Positions 25,388 through 34,772 of a stretch of DNA of 64,000 nt are shown piece after piece. Every line of letters starts with the position of its first letter. Position 1 is the stretch's first letter. Source of the DNA: Candidatus Chryseobacterium colombiense. Its GTDB lineage: Bacteria; Bacteroidota; Bacteroidia; Flavobacteriales; Weeksellaceae. The notes under the pieces are model-generated. The model did not search any database. It was not told the DNA's origin and saw nothing but the letters and a program-made list of their open reading frames with translations. Made by a program: the position numbers and the translations under genes. The stretch covers positions 186,001 to 250,000 of the forward strand of contig CP119310.1 of NCBI GenBank assembly GCA_029203185.1, written 5' to 3'.

Positions 25388-27196
25388 CTATTTTTTTATG
25401 ATTTTTTGTATAGTTTTTTCTTTATTTGGAAAAACTAACTCAATTAAGTATTGTCCTTGTGTCAGACTTGTTAAATCAATACCCAAATGCTCAAACTTCG
25501 AATATGATACTTTGTCTTTCATAATTTCTCTACCGGATAAGTCATAAATGGTTATAAGAATGGTGTCATCTTTTAAATAATTATTACTTTTAATAAATAG
25601 ATTTTTTTCTACGGGATTAGGATATAATTCTGCTTGACTCTTTTTAATAATCAAATTATTTTGAGCTTGTTTATTATTTTGAGCATTTATATTTTTGTTT
25701 GAAGCAGAAAAATTAAAGCATGTATCATCCCCTATGTAAAAGCTGTTTGCTTTATCTGAGCCCGGTTGGATCAAAACATTTTCATCAAAAACTATATAAT
25801 CTTTAGCTTTTATAGTTATGTCAGAATTATTTGTAAATGATTGATTTTTAATTCTTACTTTCTGAGGAGAATTGGTGAGTTCAAAATGCCATCTATCAAA
25901 ATTTCTATCTGAAATAATAATTTCCCCTCCGTTATTCGGATTCATTTGCCATGCCATTTTTGTTGCTTTGCCAGCTTCTATTCTCCCAGCACCTATCTTA
26001 CCAAGATAAGGTAGATTTTCATGAATTGATTCAGTGTTAAATGAAGTTAGCTTAAGAATTGATTCTACTTCATTAGTATTCAGACAATTATTTACAGAAA
26101 ATAATAGTGCCACAATACCAGATACCTGCGGAGCAGATAAAGAAGTACCCCAAGCACCTCCATACGAGCTATCATTAACAGCCGTAGCCCCCAGAACATT
26201 AAAGCCTGCAACTGATAAATCGACCAGATCATTCGTTTGATGTGTAGTACTGGGATCGCCTATTATCTGCTCAACACGGTCCCTCCATCCCACAGGCAGA
26301 TTATTATACATATATCCCACATCTTCATATCCCACACTGGAAATAGCAATTACATGATTATAGCTTGCCGGATATACATAATTAAATGGACCACCGCAGG
26401 TTCCGCCATTCCCCGCAGCTGCTATAATTACTGTTCCATTTTTATGGATTTCATCAATGACAGCCTGTTCAATATTGTCGTAGCTGCATGTGCTTAGCCA
26501 GCTCGCATTTACAATTCTAGCTCCATTTTGAGATAATTCCAATAGTTTATTTATACCTATGTAATTGTAAAGAACTGTAGAATTAAACCCTGTTCCCGGT
26601 AGGCCCAAGCCATTATCCGTATTAGCAGCGGCATGGCTTGCAACAGCAGTTCCGTGAGAATCTGAATATGTATAGCTTACTAGACTTGTTACTTTTCCTA
26701 CCAAATCTTCATGAGTCAGCCTTATTGGAGTATCACTTATTCCTATTTTTATATTTGGATCCCCATGAGTGTAATCCCAAGCATCTTTTATATTAATTAA
26801 ATCTAAATTTTTATGTGGATTAGAACTTCCTGCGGGATAATTATAATCATTGGGGGTATATAATACTTGTGGTACATACGTTTCTCTTACTAAAGGGAAG
26901 TAATTTTTATAATTCTTTAACTCATTAATAATTTCTCCTTTGTCAGTTTCTATTATGTATATATTCTGCAAAAATGGTGTTACGGATGTGGGAAAGGCTT
27001 TTTCAAATTTATATATGGTATATTTTGAAAAAATATTGGTAACATGATTGTCTGTATGCTTTAAAAATAGCTTACCAGTATTATTTTCTACACTTGGGAT
27101 ATTGTTTTTATTGGGAATCTCAATATAGAAAAGTTTATTTTGACAAAAGGATAAGGTAGATATAATGGTAAATACTAAACAAGTTAATTTATTCAT
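25388..27196 (-). CDS. Secreted S8 subtilisin-like peptidase with T9SS sorting domain
   Basis: The 602-residue protein has a signal peptide (to about residue 19), a pro-region (about 20-135), an S8 catalytic domain (about 140-410), a linker and a type-A T9SS C-terminal domain (about 525-602, starting AELYPNPVEKNLFI). The catalytic residues are Asp155 (IGISDTPI), His181 (SHGTAVASH) and Ser352 (GTSLSAP), with Asn263 in the oxyanion hole. The enzyme should be exported across the outer membrane by the type IX system; PorT is encoded at 40.5 kb. Its start overlaps the upstream gene by 8 nt. Confidence 0.95.
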   Translation of the reverse strand: MNKLTCLVFTIISTLSFCQNKLFYIEIPNKNNIPSVENNTGKLFLKHTDNHVTNIFSKYTIYKFEKAFPTSVTPFLQNIYIIETDKGEIINELKNYKNYFPLVRETYVPQVLYTPNDYNYPAGSSNPHKNLDLINIKDAWDYTHGDPNIKIGISDTPIRLTHEDLVGKVTSLVSYTYSDSHGTAVASHAAANTDNGLGLPGTGFNSTVLYNYIGINKLLELSQNGARIVNASWLSTCSYDNIEQAVIDEIHKNGTVIIAAAGNGGTCGGPFNYVYPASYNHVIAISSVGYEDVGYMYNNLPVGWRDRVEQIIGDPSTTHQTNDLVDLSVAGFNVLGATAVNDSSYGGAWGTSLSAPQVSGIVALLFSVNNCLNTNEVESILKLTSFNTESIHENLPYLGKIGAGRIEAGKATKMAWQMNPNNGGEIIISDRNFDRWHFELTNSPQKVRIKNQSFTNNSDITIKAKDYIVFDENVLIQPGSDKANSFYIGDDTCFNFSASNKNINAQNNKQAQNNLIIKKSQAELYPNPVEKNLFIKSNNYLKDDTILITIYDLSGREIMKDKVSYSKFEHLGIDLTSLTQGQYLIELVFPNKEKTIQKIIKK

Positions 27197-27983
27197 GGTT
27201 ATTAAGTTCTAGTTTCAGATTATCAATTTCCTTTTTCTGCTCAATAAGATGCAGAGTTAATTCTTCAATTTTTTTCAAAAGTAGAATATTCATTTCTTTT
27301 AGCTCTATACCATTTTCAATGGCTTCTTTAGTAGAGGGTACTTCTGGAAGGTGACCATTTTCACGGATGAATTTTTCCACTTCATTCAGTGGCATTAGTT
27401 TATAATCGTTTTTAAAAACATAATCTGCCCATCCGTTACTTGCAGCTATATCTACCTTTACTTTTTCAGTTCTGATACCATTTTTTATAAAAACCCGATA
27501 ATCATCACAATCTGAGCAATTAGGATACTGATTATAATTTCCAATAAGCAGTTTTCCATTTGCTTTTAATGAAAATGTAGCTTCCCAATTTCCCGGTGCG
27601 GTAGGTCCGGTAACATCCAGTACTCCCGGATTATTTGGTTGATACTGAGAGTAATTCAGCCAGACTAAAGAATAACCACTGCCAATATTACTGCCTATAT
27701 TTCTGACCTGAAAAGTATCACTGTCAACGCTTGATAAAAACTGGCTACGACCTTGTGCCTTGAAAGCAATATTAGGATCAGGACTTATGCCCACTCCAAT
27801 ATTGCCGTTAGAATTAATTCTGATCCTCTCAGTATTATTGGTCTTTAAAACCAAGTCCTGATTGTCTGTTGTTCCAACAAAATTACTAGAACCATTAGTT
27901 CCTGAATTTCCTGAAAGATTCCATGATTGTGCATGATTAAGTACACAGATAAGAGTTACTAAAGTTAAAATTAGTTTTTTCAT
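27189..27983 (-). CDS. Exported beta-rich protein with C-terminal coiled coil
   Basis: The 264-residue protein has a signal peptide (to about residue 18), repeats of the Gly/Asn-rich type seen in tail-fibre-like Bacteroidota surface proteins (RIRINSNGNIGVGISP), and a C-terminal block PLNEVEKFIRENGHLPEVPST that leads into a leucine-rich coiled coil. This C-terminal block is common in flavobacterial proteins related to intramolecular-chaperone (S74-like) regions. It lacks a T9SS sorting tail. It overlaps the subtilase gene, so the two proteins are probably made together. Confidence 0.8.
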   Translation of the reverse strand: MKKLILTLVTLICVLNHAQSWNLSGNSGTNGSSNFVGTTDNQDLVLKTNNTERIRINSNGNIGVGISPDPNIAFKAQGRSQFLSSVDSDTFQVRNIGSNIGSGYSLVWLNYSQYQPNNPGVLDVTGPTAPGNWEATFSLKANGKLLIGNYNQYPNCSDCDDYRVFIKNGIRTEKVKVDIAASNGWADYVFKNDYKLMPLNEVEKFIRENGHLPEVPSTKEAIENGIELKEMNILLLKKIEELTLHLIEQKKEIDNLKLELNNHE

Positions 27984-28321
27984 AAATTTTGTATAATTAA
28001 GTGTATATATTATTTCCTAAAGTAAAAAAAAGAATGATACGTTGAAGGAATAAGTATGGTTTTTTTTAAAAAATATTAGTAAAAGAAATTTTTCACCAAT
28101 ATTACCTTTAATAAATAAAGGAACATCTTATTAAAAAGTTTATTAATAAGATGTTTATAGAGTATAAAGCTCTACTATTCAATAAAAAATCACGAAAAAA
28201 CTTTCTATTTCTTCCTTAGGAATTAATAAAATTGAATTTCTAACGGTTATCTTTTCGAGAATTCTTGATTGATGATTGAAGTTTATTTCTAATTGTTTAA
28301 AACTTATTACAACTTAGATCT
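27984..28321. other. 338-bp intergenic region between dctA and the subtilase operon
   Basis: AT-rich, with no coding frame of note. It contains one 13-bp perfect stem-loop (28122-28155) and must also hold the promoter of the 27983 gene, for which no clear TAnnTTTG was seen. Confidence 0.6.
28122..28155. terminator. Stem-loop downstream of dctA, possible terminator
   Basis: Arms AACATCTTATTAA (28122-28134) and TTAATAAGATGTT (28143-28155) are perfectly complementary with an 8-nt loop. The T tract after it is weak in both directions, so a processing or regulatory role is also possible. Confidence 0.5.
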
Positions 28322-29593
28322 TCAATTTTTTTCAGCTTCATTTGGATGATGTAAGGAATATTGCAATTGTTCTTTATCTAATTGCTTTTCCCAATTAGCA
28401 ACAACTACAGTCGCTACCGAATTTCCTATAACATTGGTTAAGGCACGGCATTCACTCATAAATTTGTCAATTCCTAAAATCAATGTCATTCCTGCAATCG
28501 GAATTTCAGGAACTACTGCTAAAGTGGCTGCTAATGTTACAAAACCGGCTCCGGTTACTCCTGCTGCTCCTTTAGAACTTAGCATAGCTACCAATAGCAA
28601 CATGATTTGTTTTTCAACAGGAAGATGAATATTTAAGGCCTGGGCAATAAATAAAGATGCTAAAGTCATATAAATATTAGTTCCGTCGAGATTAAAAGAA
28701 TATCCTGTGGGAACTACCAAACCTACAATAGCTTTTGGGCAGCCTGCTTTTTCCAGTTTTTCCATAATCCCCGGAAGTGCAGATTCAGAAGAGCTTGTCC
28801 CTAATACCAAAAGCAGTTCTTCTTTTAAATAATACATCAGTTTGAAGATATTGAAACCATTGTACCAGGCAACCGCTCCTAACACCAACACAACAAAAAG
28901 AATAGAGGTGATATAAAACGTACCAACTAAGAATATTAAGTTCAGTACCGAATGAAGTCCGTATTTTCCAATGGTAAATGCCATTGCTCCAAAAGCTCCG
29001 ATGGGAGCAAGTTTCATCAGTATATGCACAATCTTGAAAATCGGAGTCGATAGATCTTGTAGAAAATCGGTTACTCTCTGGCTTTTTTCTTTTGTTAAAA
29101 CCAAGGCAATCCCCATTAAAATTGCGACTAAAAGTACCTGTAAAATATTGTCTCCAACCAATGGGCTAAATAATGTTTCAGGAATGATATTCATGATAAA
29201 CCCAGTCCATGTAGTTTCATGGGCTTTTTGCTGATATTGTGAAACATCTCCGGAAAGAGTAGAAGGATCAATATTTAAACCATGTCCCGGCTGTAAAATA
29301 TTTCCGACAATTAAACCAATAATTAAAGCTAAGGTTGAAAAGGTGATAAAATAGATCATTGCCTTTACAGCAATTCTCCCCACTTTTTTCAGATCAGTCA
29401 TGTGGGCAATTCCCAGGGTAAGTGTAATGAAAATTACAGGAGCAATAATCATTTTTACTAATTTGATAAATCCATCTCCCAATGGTTTCATTTTTTCACC
29501 AAGCTCAGGATAAAATTTTCCTAAAAGAATTCCTGCTATGATAGCTATAATAACTTGAAAATAAAGCTGCTGATAGATTTTTTTTGTTTTCAA
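28322..29593 (-). CDS. dctA: C4-dicarboxylate:cation symporter (DAACS family)
   Basis: The 423-residue membrane protein imports dicarboxylates or acidic amino acids with H+/Na+. It has the family signatures GTSSSESALPGIMEKLEKAG and VVPTGYSFNLDGTNIY in the re-entrant hairpin and the seventh transmembrane region. Their form (SSSESALP, GYSFNLDGT) is that of DctA rather than GltP. The start is TTG at 29593; the next Met falls after the first membrane segment, so TTG appears to be real. It is monocistronic. Confidence 0.92.
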   Translation of the reverse strand: MKTKKIYQQLYFQVIIAIIAGILLGKFYPELGEKMKPLGDGFIKLVKMIIAPVIFITLTLGIAHMTDLKKVGRIAVKAMIYFITFSTLALIIGLIVGNILQPGHGLNIDPSTLSGDVSQYQQKAHETTWTGFIMNIIPETLFSPLVGDNILQVLLVAILMGIALVLTKEKSQRVTDFLQDLSTPIFKIVHILMKLAPIGAFGAMAFTIGKYGLHSVLNLIFLVGTFYITSILFVVLVLGAVAWYNGFNIFKLMYYLKEELLLVLGTSSSESALPGIMEKLEKAGCPKAIVGLVVPTGYSFNLDGTNIYMTLASLFIAQALNIHLPVEKQIMLLLVAMLSSKGAAGVTGAGFVTLAATLAVVPEIPIAGMTLILGIDKFMSECRALTNVIGNSVATVVVANWEKQLDKEQLQYSLHHPNEAEKN

Positions 29594-29667
29594 GAGGTTT
29601 GTTTTTGTATTTTGAAGGGCGAAAATTAAGAATTTTTATTTGTAAATATGATAAAAGTCATGAAAAG

Positions 29668-29696
29668 TTTCGGCGGGGCTGAAAGCCCCGCCGAAA
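29668..29696 (-). terminator. GC-rich GAA-loop hairpin after the TauE/SafE gene
   Basis: Perfect 13-bp stem TTTCGGCGGGGCT/AGCCCCGCCGAAA with loop GAA on the plus strand. A short T run follows on the minus strand. It is the third member of the family at 14056 and 14980. Confidence 0.8.
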
Positions 29697-29743
29697 AAGA
29701 AAGATTTTTTATAATCAATGTTTTTAAGACTAATCAGGATCTA

Positions 29744-30781
29744 TTATATTTCTAATTTTTCGACAATCTGATTGTTCTTATAACAATAAAATTCATACGT
29801 AGGCTCCTTATTGAAAGTAAAAACTTTTTCTATATGTACTCTGTCATATTGATTTTTCAGACTCTCATGTTTTTCCTTAAGAAGTTCAGGTAATTCATCA
29901 GGTTGTATGACTCTCTCTACTTCAAATCCGTCATCAAAGGTAAACTCTATCGTAAGATCAATGTTTCTCCATGAAATAATGGATTCGCTTTTGTTGTTTT
30001 TATGGAGAGTAGATAATGAAATATTATCCTGCTGAATGATTTTATCAGAAGTCCCTACAAGCAGTAGAATACCTGATAAAACCATAGCTCCATAACCTAT
30101 CTTCTTGAATAGAAATTCACTTAAGTAGGGGAGAATATATTTTACTGTATAGGATGATAAGATCGTGGCAACAGCAATTGTGATTCCTAACCATAATGCG
30201 GTTTTGGAATAAAGACCAAGAAAAATATAAATAATAAGTTTAATAAGATGTAGAAAAACTTCATTAGCAGCTCTTGTGGCCACAATTTCTTCCTTTTTAA
30301 GCCCGAATCTGAGATAAAAGCGATTGAATAATAAGCCGATTGCTCCTGTTATTCCTGAAATAAATCCTGCAAAAAAGCCGATCACTGCTAATAAAAATTT
30401 AGAATAAGGCTTTTGATTTTCTTTCTCTAATTTTTTAGATTTAAATAATTCAGGCAGATTGGCAATAAGGAAAAACGAAACAATTAATTGAAGATAATTT
30501 GGATTAACATATTTAATGAGATAGGCTCCCAATAAAACTGCCGGAATTGAAAAAGGCACAAACCAGAAGAAAATATTCCATTGAATATGTTTTTTGAAAA
30601 CGGAAATTCTGGATGCAGAACTAGTAAAAGTTCCTATTGTTAAAGAAAAAGGAACAACAGAGCTTGGTAACAGCAAATTTAAAATAGGAATGAGGATCAG
30701 GCTTGCTCCGCCACCACAAATGGCGCTTATCCAGAAAGCTATTATAGTTCCTAAAAATAAAAGTATGATATTGAAAGTCAT
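29744..30781 (-). CDS. TauE/SafE-family permease with a soluble C-terminal extension
   Basis: The 345-residue protein has about eight membrane segments in two repeats. Each carries the family pattern: ICGGGASLILIPILNLLLP at the N terminus and FFAGFISGITGAIGLLFNRF near residue 140. The family exports sulfite or organosulfonates; the substrate here is unknown. About 85 residues after the last membrane segment form a soluble charged tail, which is absent from most family members (usually about 250-260 residues). Confidence 0.88.
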   Translation of the reverse strand: MTFNIILLFLGTIIAFWISAICGGGASLILIPILNLLLPSSVVPFSLTIGTFTSSASRISVFKKHIQWNIFFWFVPFSIPAVLLGAYLIKYVNPNYLQLIVSFFLIANLPELFKSKKLEKENQKPYSKFLLAVIGFFAGFISGITGAIGLLFNRFYLRFGLKKEEIVATRAANEVFLHLIKLIIYIFLGLYSKTALWLGITIAVATILSSYTVKYILPYLSEFLFKKIGYGAMVLSGILLLVGTSDKIIQQDNISLSTLHKNNKSESIISWRNIDLTIEFTFDDGFEVERVIQPDELPELLKEKHESLKNQYDRVHIEKVFTFNKEPTYEFYCYKNNQIVEKLEI

Positions 30782-30915
30782 GTCAAAAAAATTAAAAATT
30801 CTTTAAGTCTGAACCTGATATTCCTTTTTTAGTAATAAGGCGAGATCATGATCTGGCTTTTACTTTTCTTAATGATGACACAAAATTGCAATCCAATTTA
30901 GGAGAAACTTTGAAT

Positions 30916-32202
30916 TTAGAATGTTACGGAGAAAATATGATGATCATTTTCAAATGTATAGCCTACTTGCCACTTCTGAAATTTACAAATTTCATTAATG
31001 ATAGCCAGTCCTAAGCCGCTTCCGTTATTGTCGGAAGAAAATCGTGAAAATCTTTTAAATAAAGACTCGGTATTCAGTTTTTCGGTTCCTGAATTTGAAA
31101 CTTCAAAAACGTTTTCAGTTAAAATCACAGATATTGAACCGTTTTGAAAAGTATGACGAATGGCATTGATTAGTAAATTATTAATAAGGACCTCGCATAA
31201 CGCGCTATTTCCAAGCACTTCAATTTTTGGATCGATCGATGAATGCACAGAAAGATTTTTCTGGTTAAAATGTTCCTCAAACATTTCCAGACTTTGGCTT
31301 ACCAGAACACCAAATTTAATTTTCTCCGAATTATCAAATTGATTATTACCTATTTTCGCTAGTAACAACAGATTTTTATTGATTCTCGAACTGCGTGTTA
31401 AAGCTTTATTGATATCCTCCGCAATCAGATATTGCTCTTCCGTCAAGTTTTCATTTTGAAGTAAAATATCAACTTTATGTTTAATAATTGTAAGAGGAGT
31501 CTGTAATTCATGAGACGCATTTTCCGTAAACTGCTTTTGAGCCTGATATACGGACACACTGTGTTCTATCAGTTTATTCAGTGATTCATGGAGCTCTTCA
31601 AATTCTAAAGTATCTGTTTTTTCAAATTCAACTTGAGGGCGGGTATTCAGATTAAACTTTTTGAGCTTTTCCAAAGTGTTTCTGAACGGTTTCCAAATAC
31701 TGGAAGATAATTTTCTATTCAGAAATAACAATCCTAAAGCAATGATAATAAAAAAGAAAACAGTAGTTACTGCAATGACAGCAATCGTGGATTGTGATTC
31801 TTCAATATTGGTTTGTATTATAAACAGGAACGGTTGATTATTAATATATACGGTCTTTTTTAAGCATCTGTAACGTTCTATTTCGTTTTTCCCGTTGAAG
31901 TTTTTTTGTTTGTTGATGGTAAAATATGAATCTTCATGGGGAGCATTAATTGCCACATGTTCTATATTCGTTTCTGGCTGGATATGATTCCAAAGCTTTA
32001 TGCTTTTATTGAGCTCCTTATCAGAAAGTTTAAGCCGGTTAAACTCATAAGAAGTTTTCTCGGCAACGGTTTTATTGTGTTCGTCCAGCTCGCTTTCCCA
32101 GATAGTATTCACTACCCAGTAATAGATAGGAATACTTATCGTAAGGATGATAAGTACATAAATGATAAAGGGCTTTGTGGCTTTGCTTAATAACGGTTTC
32201 AA
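30916..32202 (-). CDS. Two-component sensor histidine kinase
   Basis: The 428-residue inner-membrane protein has two membrane segments (about residues 12-34 and 138-161) around a periplasmic sensor loop of about 100 residues, then a HAMP-like stretch. The H-box ENASHELQTPLTIIKHK has the phospho-accepting His231. The ATPase part has the N-box NLLINAIRHT and the G-box GSGLGLAI. The start is TTG at 32202. It follows its response regulator by 58 nt. The signal is unknown. Confidence 0.93.
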   Translation of the reverse strand: MKPLLSKATKPFIIYVLIILTISIPIYYWVVNTIWESELDEHNKTVAEKTSYEFNRLKLSDKELNKSIKLWNHIQPETNIEHVAINAPHEDSYFTINKQKNFNGKNEIERYRCLKKTVYINNQPFLFIIQTNIEESQSTIAVIAVTTVFFFIIIALGLLFLNRKLSSSIWKPFRNTLEKLKKFNLNTRPQVEFEKTDTLEFEELHESLNKLIEHSVSVYQAQKQFTENASHELQTPLTIIKHKVDILLQNENLTEEQYLIAEDINKALTRSSRINKNLLLLAKIGNNQFDNSEKIKFGVLVSQSLEMFEEHFNQKNLSVHSSIDPKIEVLGNSALCEVLINNLLINAIRHTFQNGSISVILTENVFEVSNSGTEKLNTESLFKRFSRFSSDNNGSGLGLAIINEICKFQKWQVGYTFENDHHIFSVTF

Positions 32203-32260
32203 AATAAAGATTTGGGATGCTATAAGTTACAATTTTTAAATATACTGTGTTACATGATGA

Positions 32261-32935
32261 TTAGGAAGTCCATTTATAACCAGTTCCATAGACTGTTTTC
32301 AGATAATGATTGCAACCCGCATCGTAAAGTTTCTTCTTCAGATTTTTAATATGGGCATACACGAAATCATGATTATCCAGCATATCGGCAAAGTCACCGG
32401 ATAAATGCTCTGCAAGCGTACTTTTTGAAATGACCTTATTTTTATTTCCGATAAAATAAATGAGCAGATCAAATTCCTTTTTTGTAAGCTCAATATTCTG
32501 ATGATTGATAGAAACGGTTTTTGCTAAAACATCGATTTGTAGTTCGTTTTGAATGATAATATTAGAATTATTAAACTGTTTTCTGCGGATAATAGAGTAG
32601 ATTCTTGCCATTAATTCAGAAAGGTGAAAAGGCTTTGTGAGATAATCATCTGCTCCCATTTGAAGGCCTGTTATTTTATCATCCAATGAATTTTTAGCAG
32701 AAACAATAATCACTCCGTCCTGTTTGTTTTCTTTTTTTAAAGCTTCCAGAATAGCAAGGCCATTTCCGTCGGGAAGCATAATATCCAGGATGATGCAGGC
32801 GTAGTCAAATGTCTCTATTTTGTTCATGGCTTCATGGAAGGTAGAGGCAAACTCACACAGATAACTTTTTTCAGAAAGATATTCAGCAATACTTTTGGAC
32901 AATTCTGCTTCGTCTTCAATAATTAAAATTTTCAT
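32261..32935 (-). CDS. OmpR-family response regulator
   Basis: The 224-residue protein has a receiver domain with acidic pocket IIEDEAE and phospho-acceptor Asp51 (IILDIMLPDGNG), Lys in DDYLTKPF, then a winged-helix DNA-binding domain of OmpR type ending AHIKNLKKKLYDAG. It pairs with the downstream histidine kinase. The target is not evident; ggt upstream and the TauE/SafE gene downstream are candidates by proximity only. Confidence 0.95.
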   Translation of the reverse strand: MKILIIEDEAELSKSIAEYLSEKSYLCEFASTFHEAMNKIETFDYACIILDIMLPDGNGLAILEALKKENKQDGVIIVSAKNSLDDKITGLQMGADDYLTKPFHLSELMARIYSIIRRKQFNNSNIIIQNELQIDVLAKTVSINHQNIELTKKEFDLLIYFIGNKNKVISKSTLAEHLSGDFADMLDNHDFVYAHIKNLKKKLYDAGCNHYLKTVYGTGYKWTS

Positions 32936-32996
32936 ATTGCTAATGTATTAATTCAATTTGGAAGAAATTTTGAAGAGATAAGTAAATGTAAATTTA

Positions 32997-34682
32997 CTAT
33001 TCAACACCTACAGAATCATCACCTCGGCCGTCTGCAACCGCATGAATATTTCCGTTTTCATCAATCAGGATCATTTCCGTTCTTCCTATTTGTCCCCATT
33101 TTTCCGTTTTGTAGCCAAGTTTTTCTAGTTCTTTAATGGTGGTTTCAGGAAAGTTTTTTTCAAAAGCAATTGTTTCAGGAAGCCACTGATGATGAAATTT
33201 TGGAGCATTTACCGAAATATTAGCATTCAATTTAAAATCAATAAGGTTAACAATCGACTGAAAAACAGATGTTGGGATTGTTGTTCCGCCCGGAGTTCCG
33301 ACAACCATATAGGGTTTTCCATTTTTAAGGATAATCGTTGGTGTCATGGAAGAAAGCATTCTTTTGTTTGGCTGGATCGCATTGGCTTCTCCGCCTACCG
33401 CTCCGAACATATTCGGAACACCTGGTTTTACCGAAAAATCGTCCATTTCATTGTTTAGGAAAAACCCGGCACCCGTAACTACAACTTTACTTCCGTACAA
33501 TCCATTTAAAGTCGTGGTAACTGCAGCCATGTTGCCTTCCTTGTCAATAACAGAAATATGAGTGGTTTCCGTAGATTCTTTGGGTTGTTTTATGATTTTT
33601 CCCACTTCAGCACTTGGAGTTGCTTTACTAAAGCTGAAATTTTTCCATCTGTTTTTTAAATACTCATCAGAAGTTAAATAGGAGGTTTTATCCTGAATAA
33701 AGTCCGGATCGCCCATATATTCAGCTCTGTCAGCAAAAGCCCTTCTCTCGGCTTCTGTCATGATCTGTACTGCTTGTGTTGAATTTTGCTGATACTTTTC
33801 GAGATTTTCGTAACCTGACATTTTCAGCATTTGTGCCAATAAAATTCCACCACTTGAAGGTAGCGGCATAGATATGATTTGAATTCCTTTGTAATCAAAC
33901 TCTAAGGCTTTTCTTTCGGCAACTTTATAATTCTTTAAATCTTCTGCTGTGATTATTCCGTTTCCTCTTTTCATTTCAGAAACGAGCAGCTGGGCAGTTT
34001 TCCCTTCGTAAAAGCCTTTTGTACCTAGTTTTTGTATTAATTTTAAAGTCTCTGCCAATTCTTTCTGTACCAAAAGATCTCCTGCTTTCCAGGGAGTATC
34101 TTTTACAAAAACAATGGATGCTTGATTGTATTTCTGAAAATTAGCTTTATGAGAATTCAGTAAATTAGCCTCCTGTTCTGTGATGGCAAATCCTTTTTCT
34201 GCAAGATCAATAGCAGGTTGAATAATCTTATCCATGGGAAGCTTACCATATTTTAACGTGGCAAAAAAACCGGCAATACTTCCCGGAATTCCTACGGCTA
34301 ATCTTCCATTTTGAGATAGGTCTGTGTCGGCTTTACCGGTTTTGTCAAGATACATATCTCTTGATGCCTTTTTAGGGGCTGTTTCACGGTAATCTATCGT
34401 GAATTTTTCTCCGTTATTTTTTACTCCGACCAGAAATCCGCCACCACCAATATTTCCTGCCTGAGGATAAACAACAGCTAAGGCATATTGAGTTGCAATA
34501 ACAGCGTCATACGCATTTCCACCCATTCTCAGAATTTTTGCTCCGGCTTCACTCGCAAGAGGATGAGCTGAAACAACCACTCCTTTATTTTTTACTTTAA
34601 CCTCTTTTATAATGTTGATATCCGTGTATTGTGCTGAAACAGAGAAAGAAAAAATGATAAATACGATGGCGATCTTTTTCAT
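32997..34682 (-). CDS. ggt: Gamma-glutamyltransferase
   Basis: Periplasmic enzyme that cleaves glutathione and other gamma-glutamyl compounds. The 561-residue precursor has a signal peptide (to about residue 18) and the autoprocessing site: the Thr of ETTHISV becomes the N-terminal nucleophile of the small subunit. The glycine-rich MPLPSSGGILLAQML and LSSMTPTI match the family. The ATG at 34682 was preferred to a TTG two codons upstream. It sits 61 nt upstream of the response regulator. Confidence 0.96.
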   Translation of the reverse strand: MKKIAIVFIIFSFSVSAQYTDINIIKEVKVKNKGVVVSAHPLASEAGAKILRMGGNAYDAVIATQYALAVVYPQAGNIGGGGFLVGVKNNGEKFTIDYRETAPKKASRDMYLDKTGKADTDLSQNGRLAVGIPGSIAGFFATLKYGKLPMDKIIQPAIDLAEKGFAITEQEANLLNSHKANFQKYNQASIVFVKDTPWKAGDLLVQKELAETLKLIQKLGTKGFYEGKTAQLLVSEMKRGNGIITAEDLKNYKVAERKALEFDYKGIQIISMPLPSSGGILLAQMLKMSGYENLEKYQQNSTQAVQIMTEAERRAFADRAEYMGDPDFIQDKTSYLTSDEYLKNRWKNFSFSKATPSAEVGKIIKQPKESTETTHISVIDKEGNMAAVTTTLNGLYGSKVVVTGAGFFLNNEMDDFSVKPGVPNMFGAVGGEANAIQPNKRMLSSMTPTIILKNGKPYMVVGTPGGTTIPTSVFQSIVNLIDFKLNANISVNAPKFHHQWLPETIAFEKNFPETTIKELEKLGYKTEKWGQIGRTEMILIDENGNIHAVADGRGDDSVGVE

Positions 34683-34738
34683 TTGCAAATTTTATATCCG
34701 AATTTACAATTTTGTTTTAAGATAGGGTTGAAAATATT

Positions 34739-34746
34739 TACTTTTG
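34739..34746 (+). promoter_or_regulatory. Promoter -7 element of the threonine dehydrogenase gene
   Basis: TACTTTTG, 26 nt before the ATG at 34773. Confidence 0.5.
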
Positions 34747-34772
34747 CTCAAATCAACTAATTATTAAGTAAA

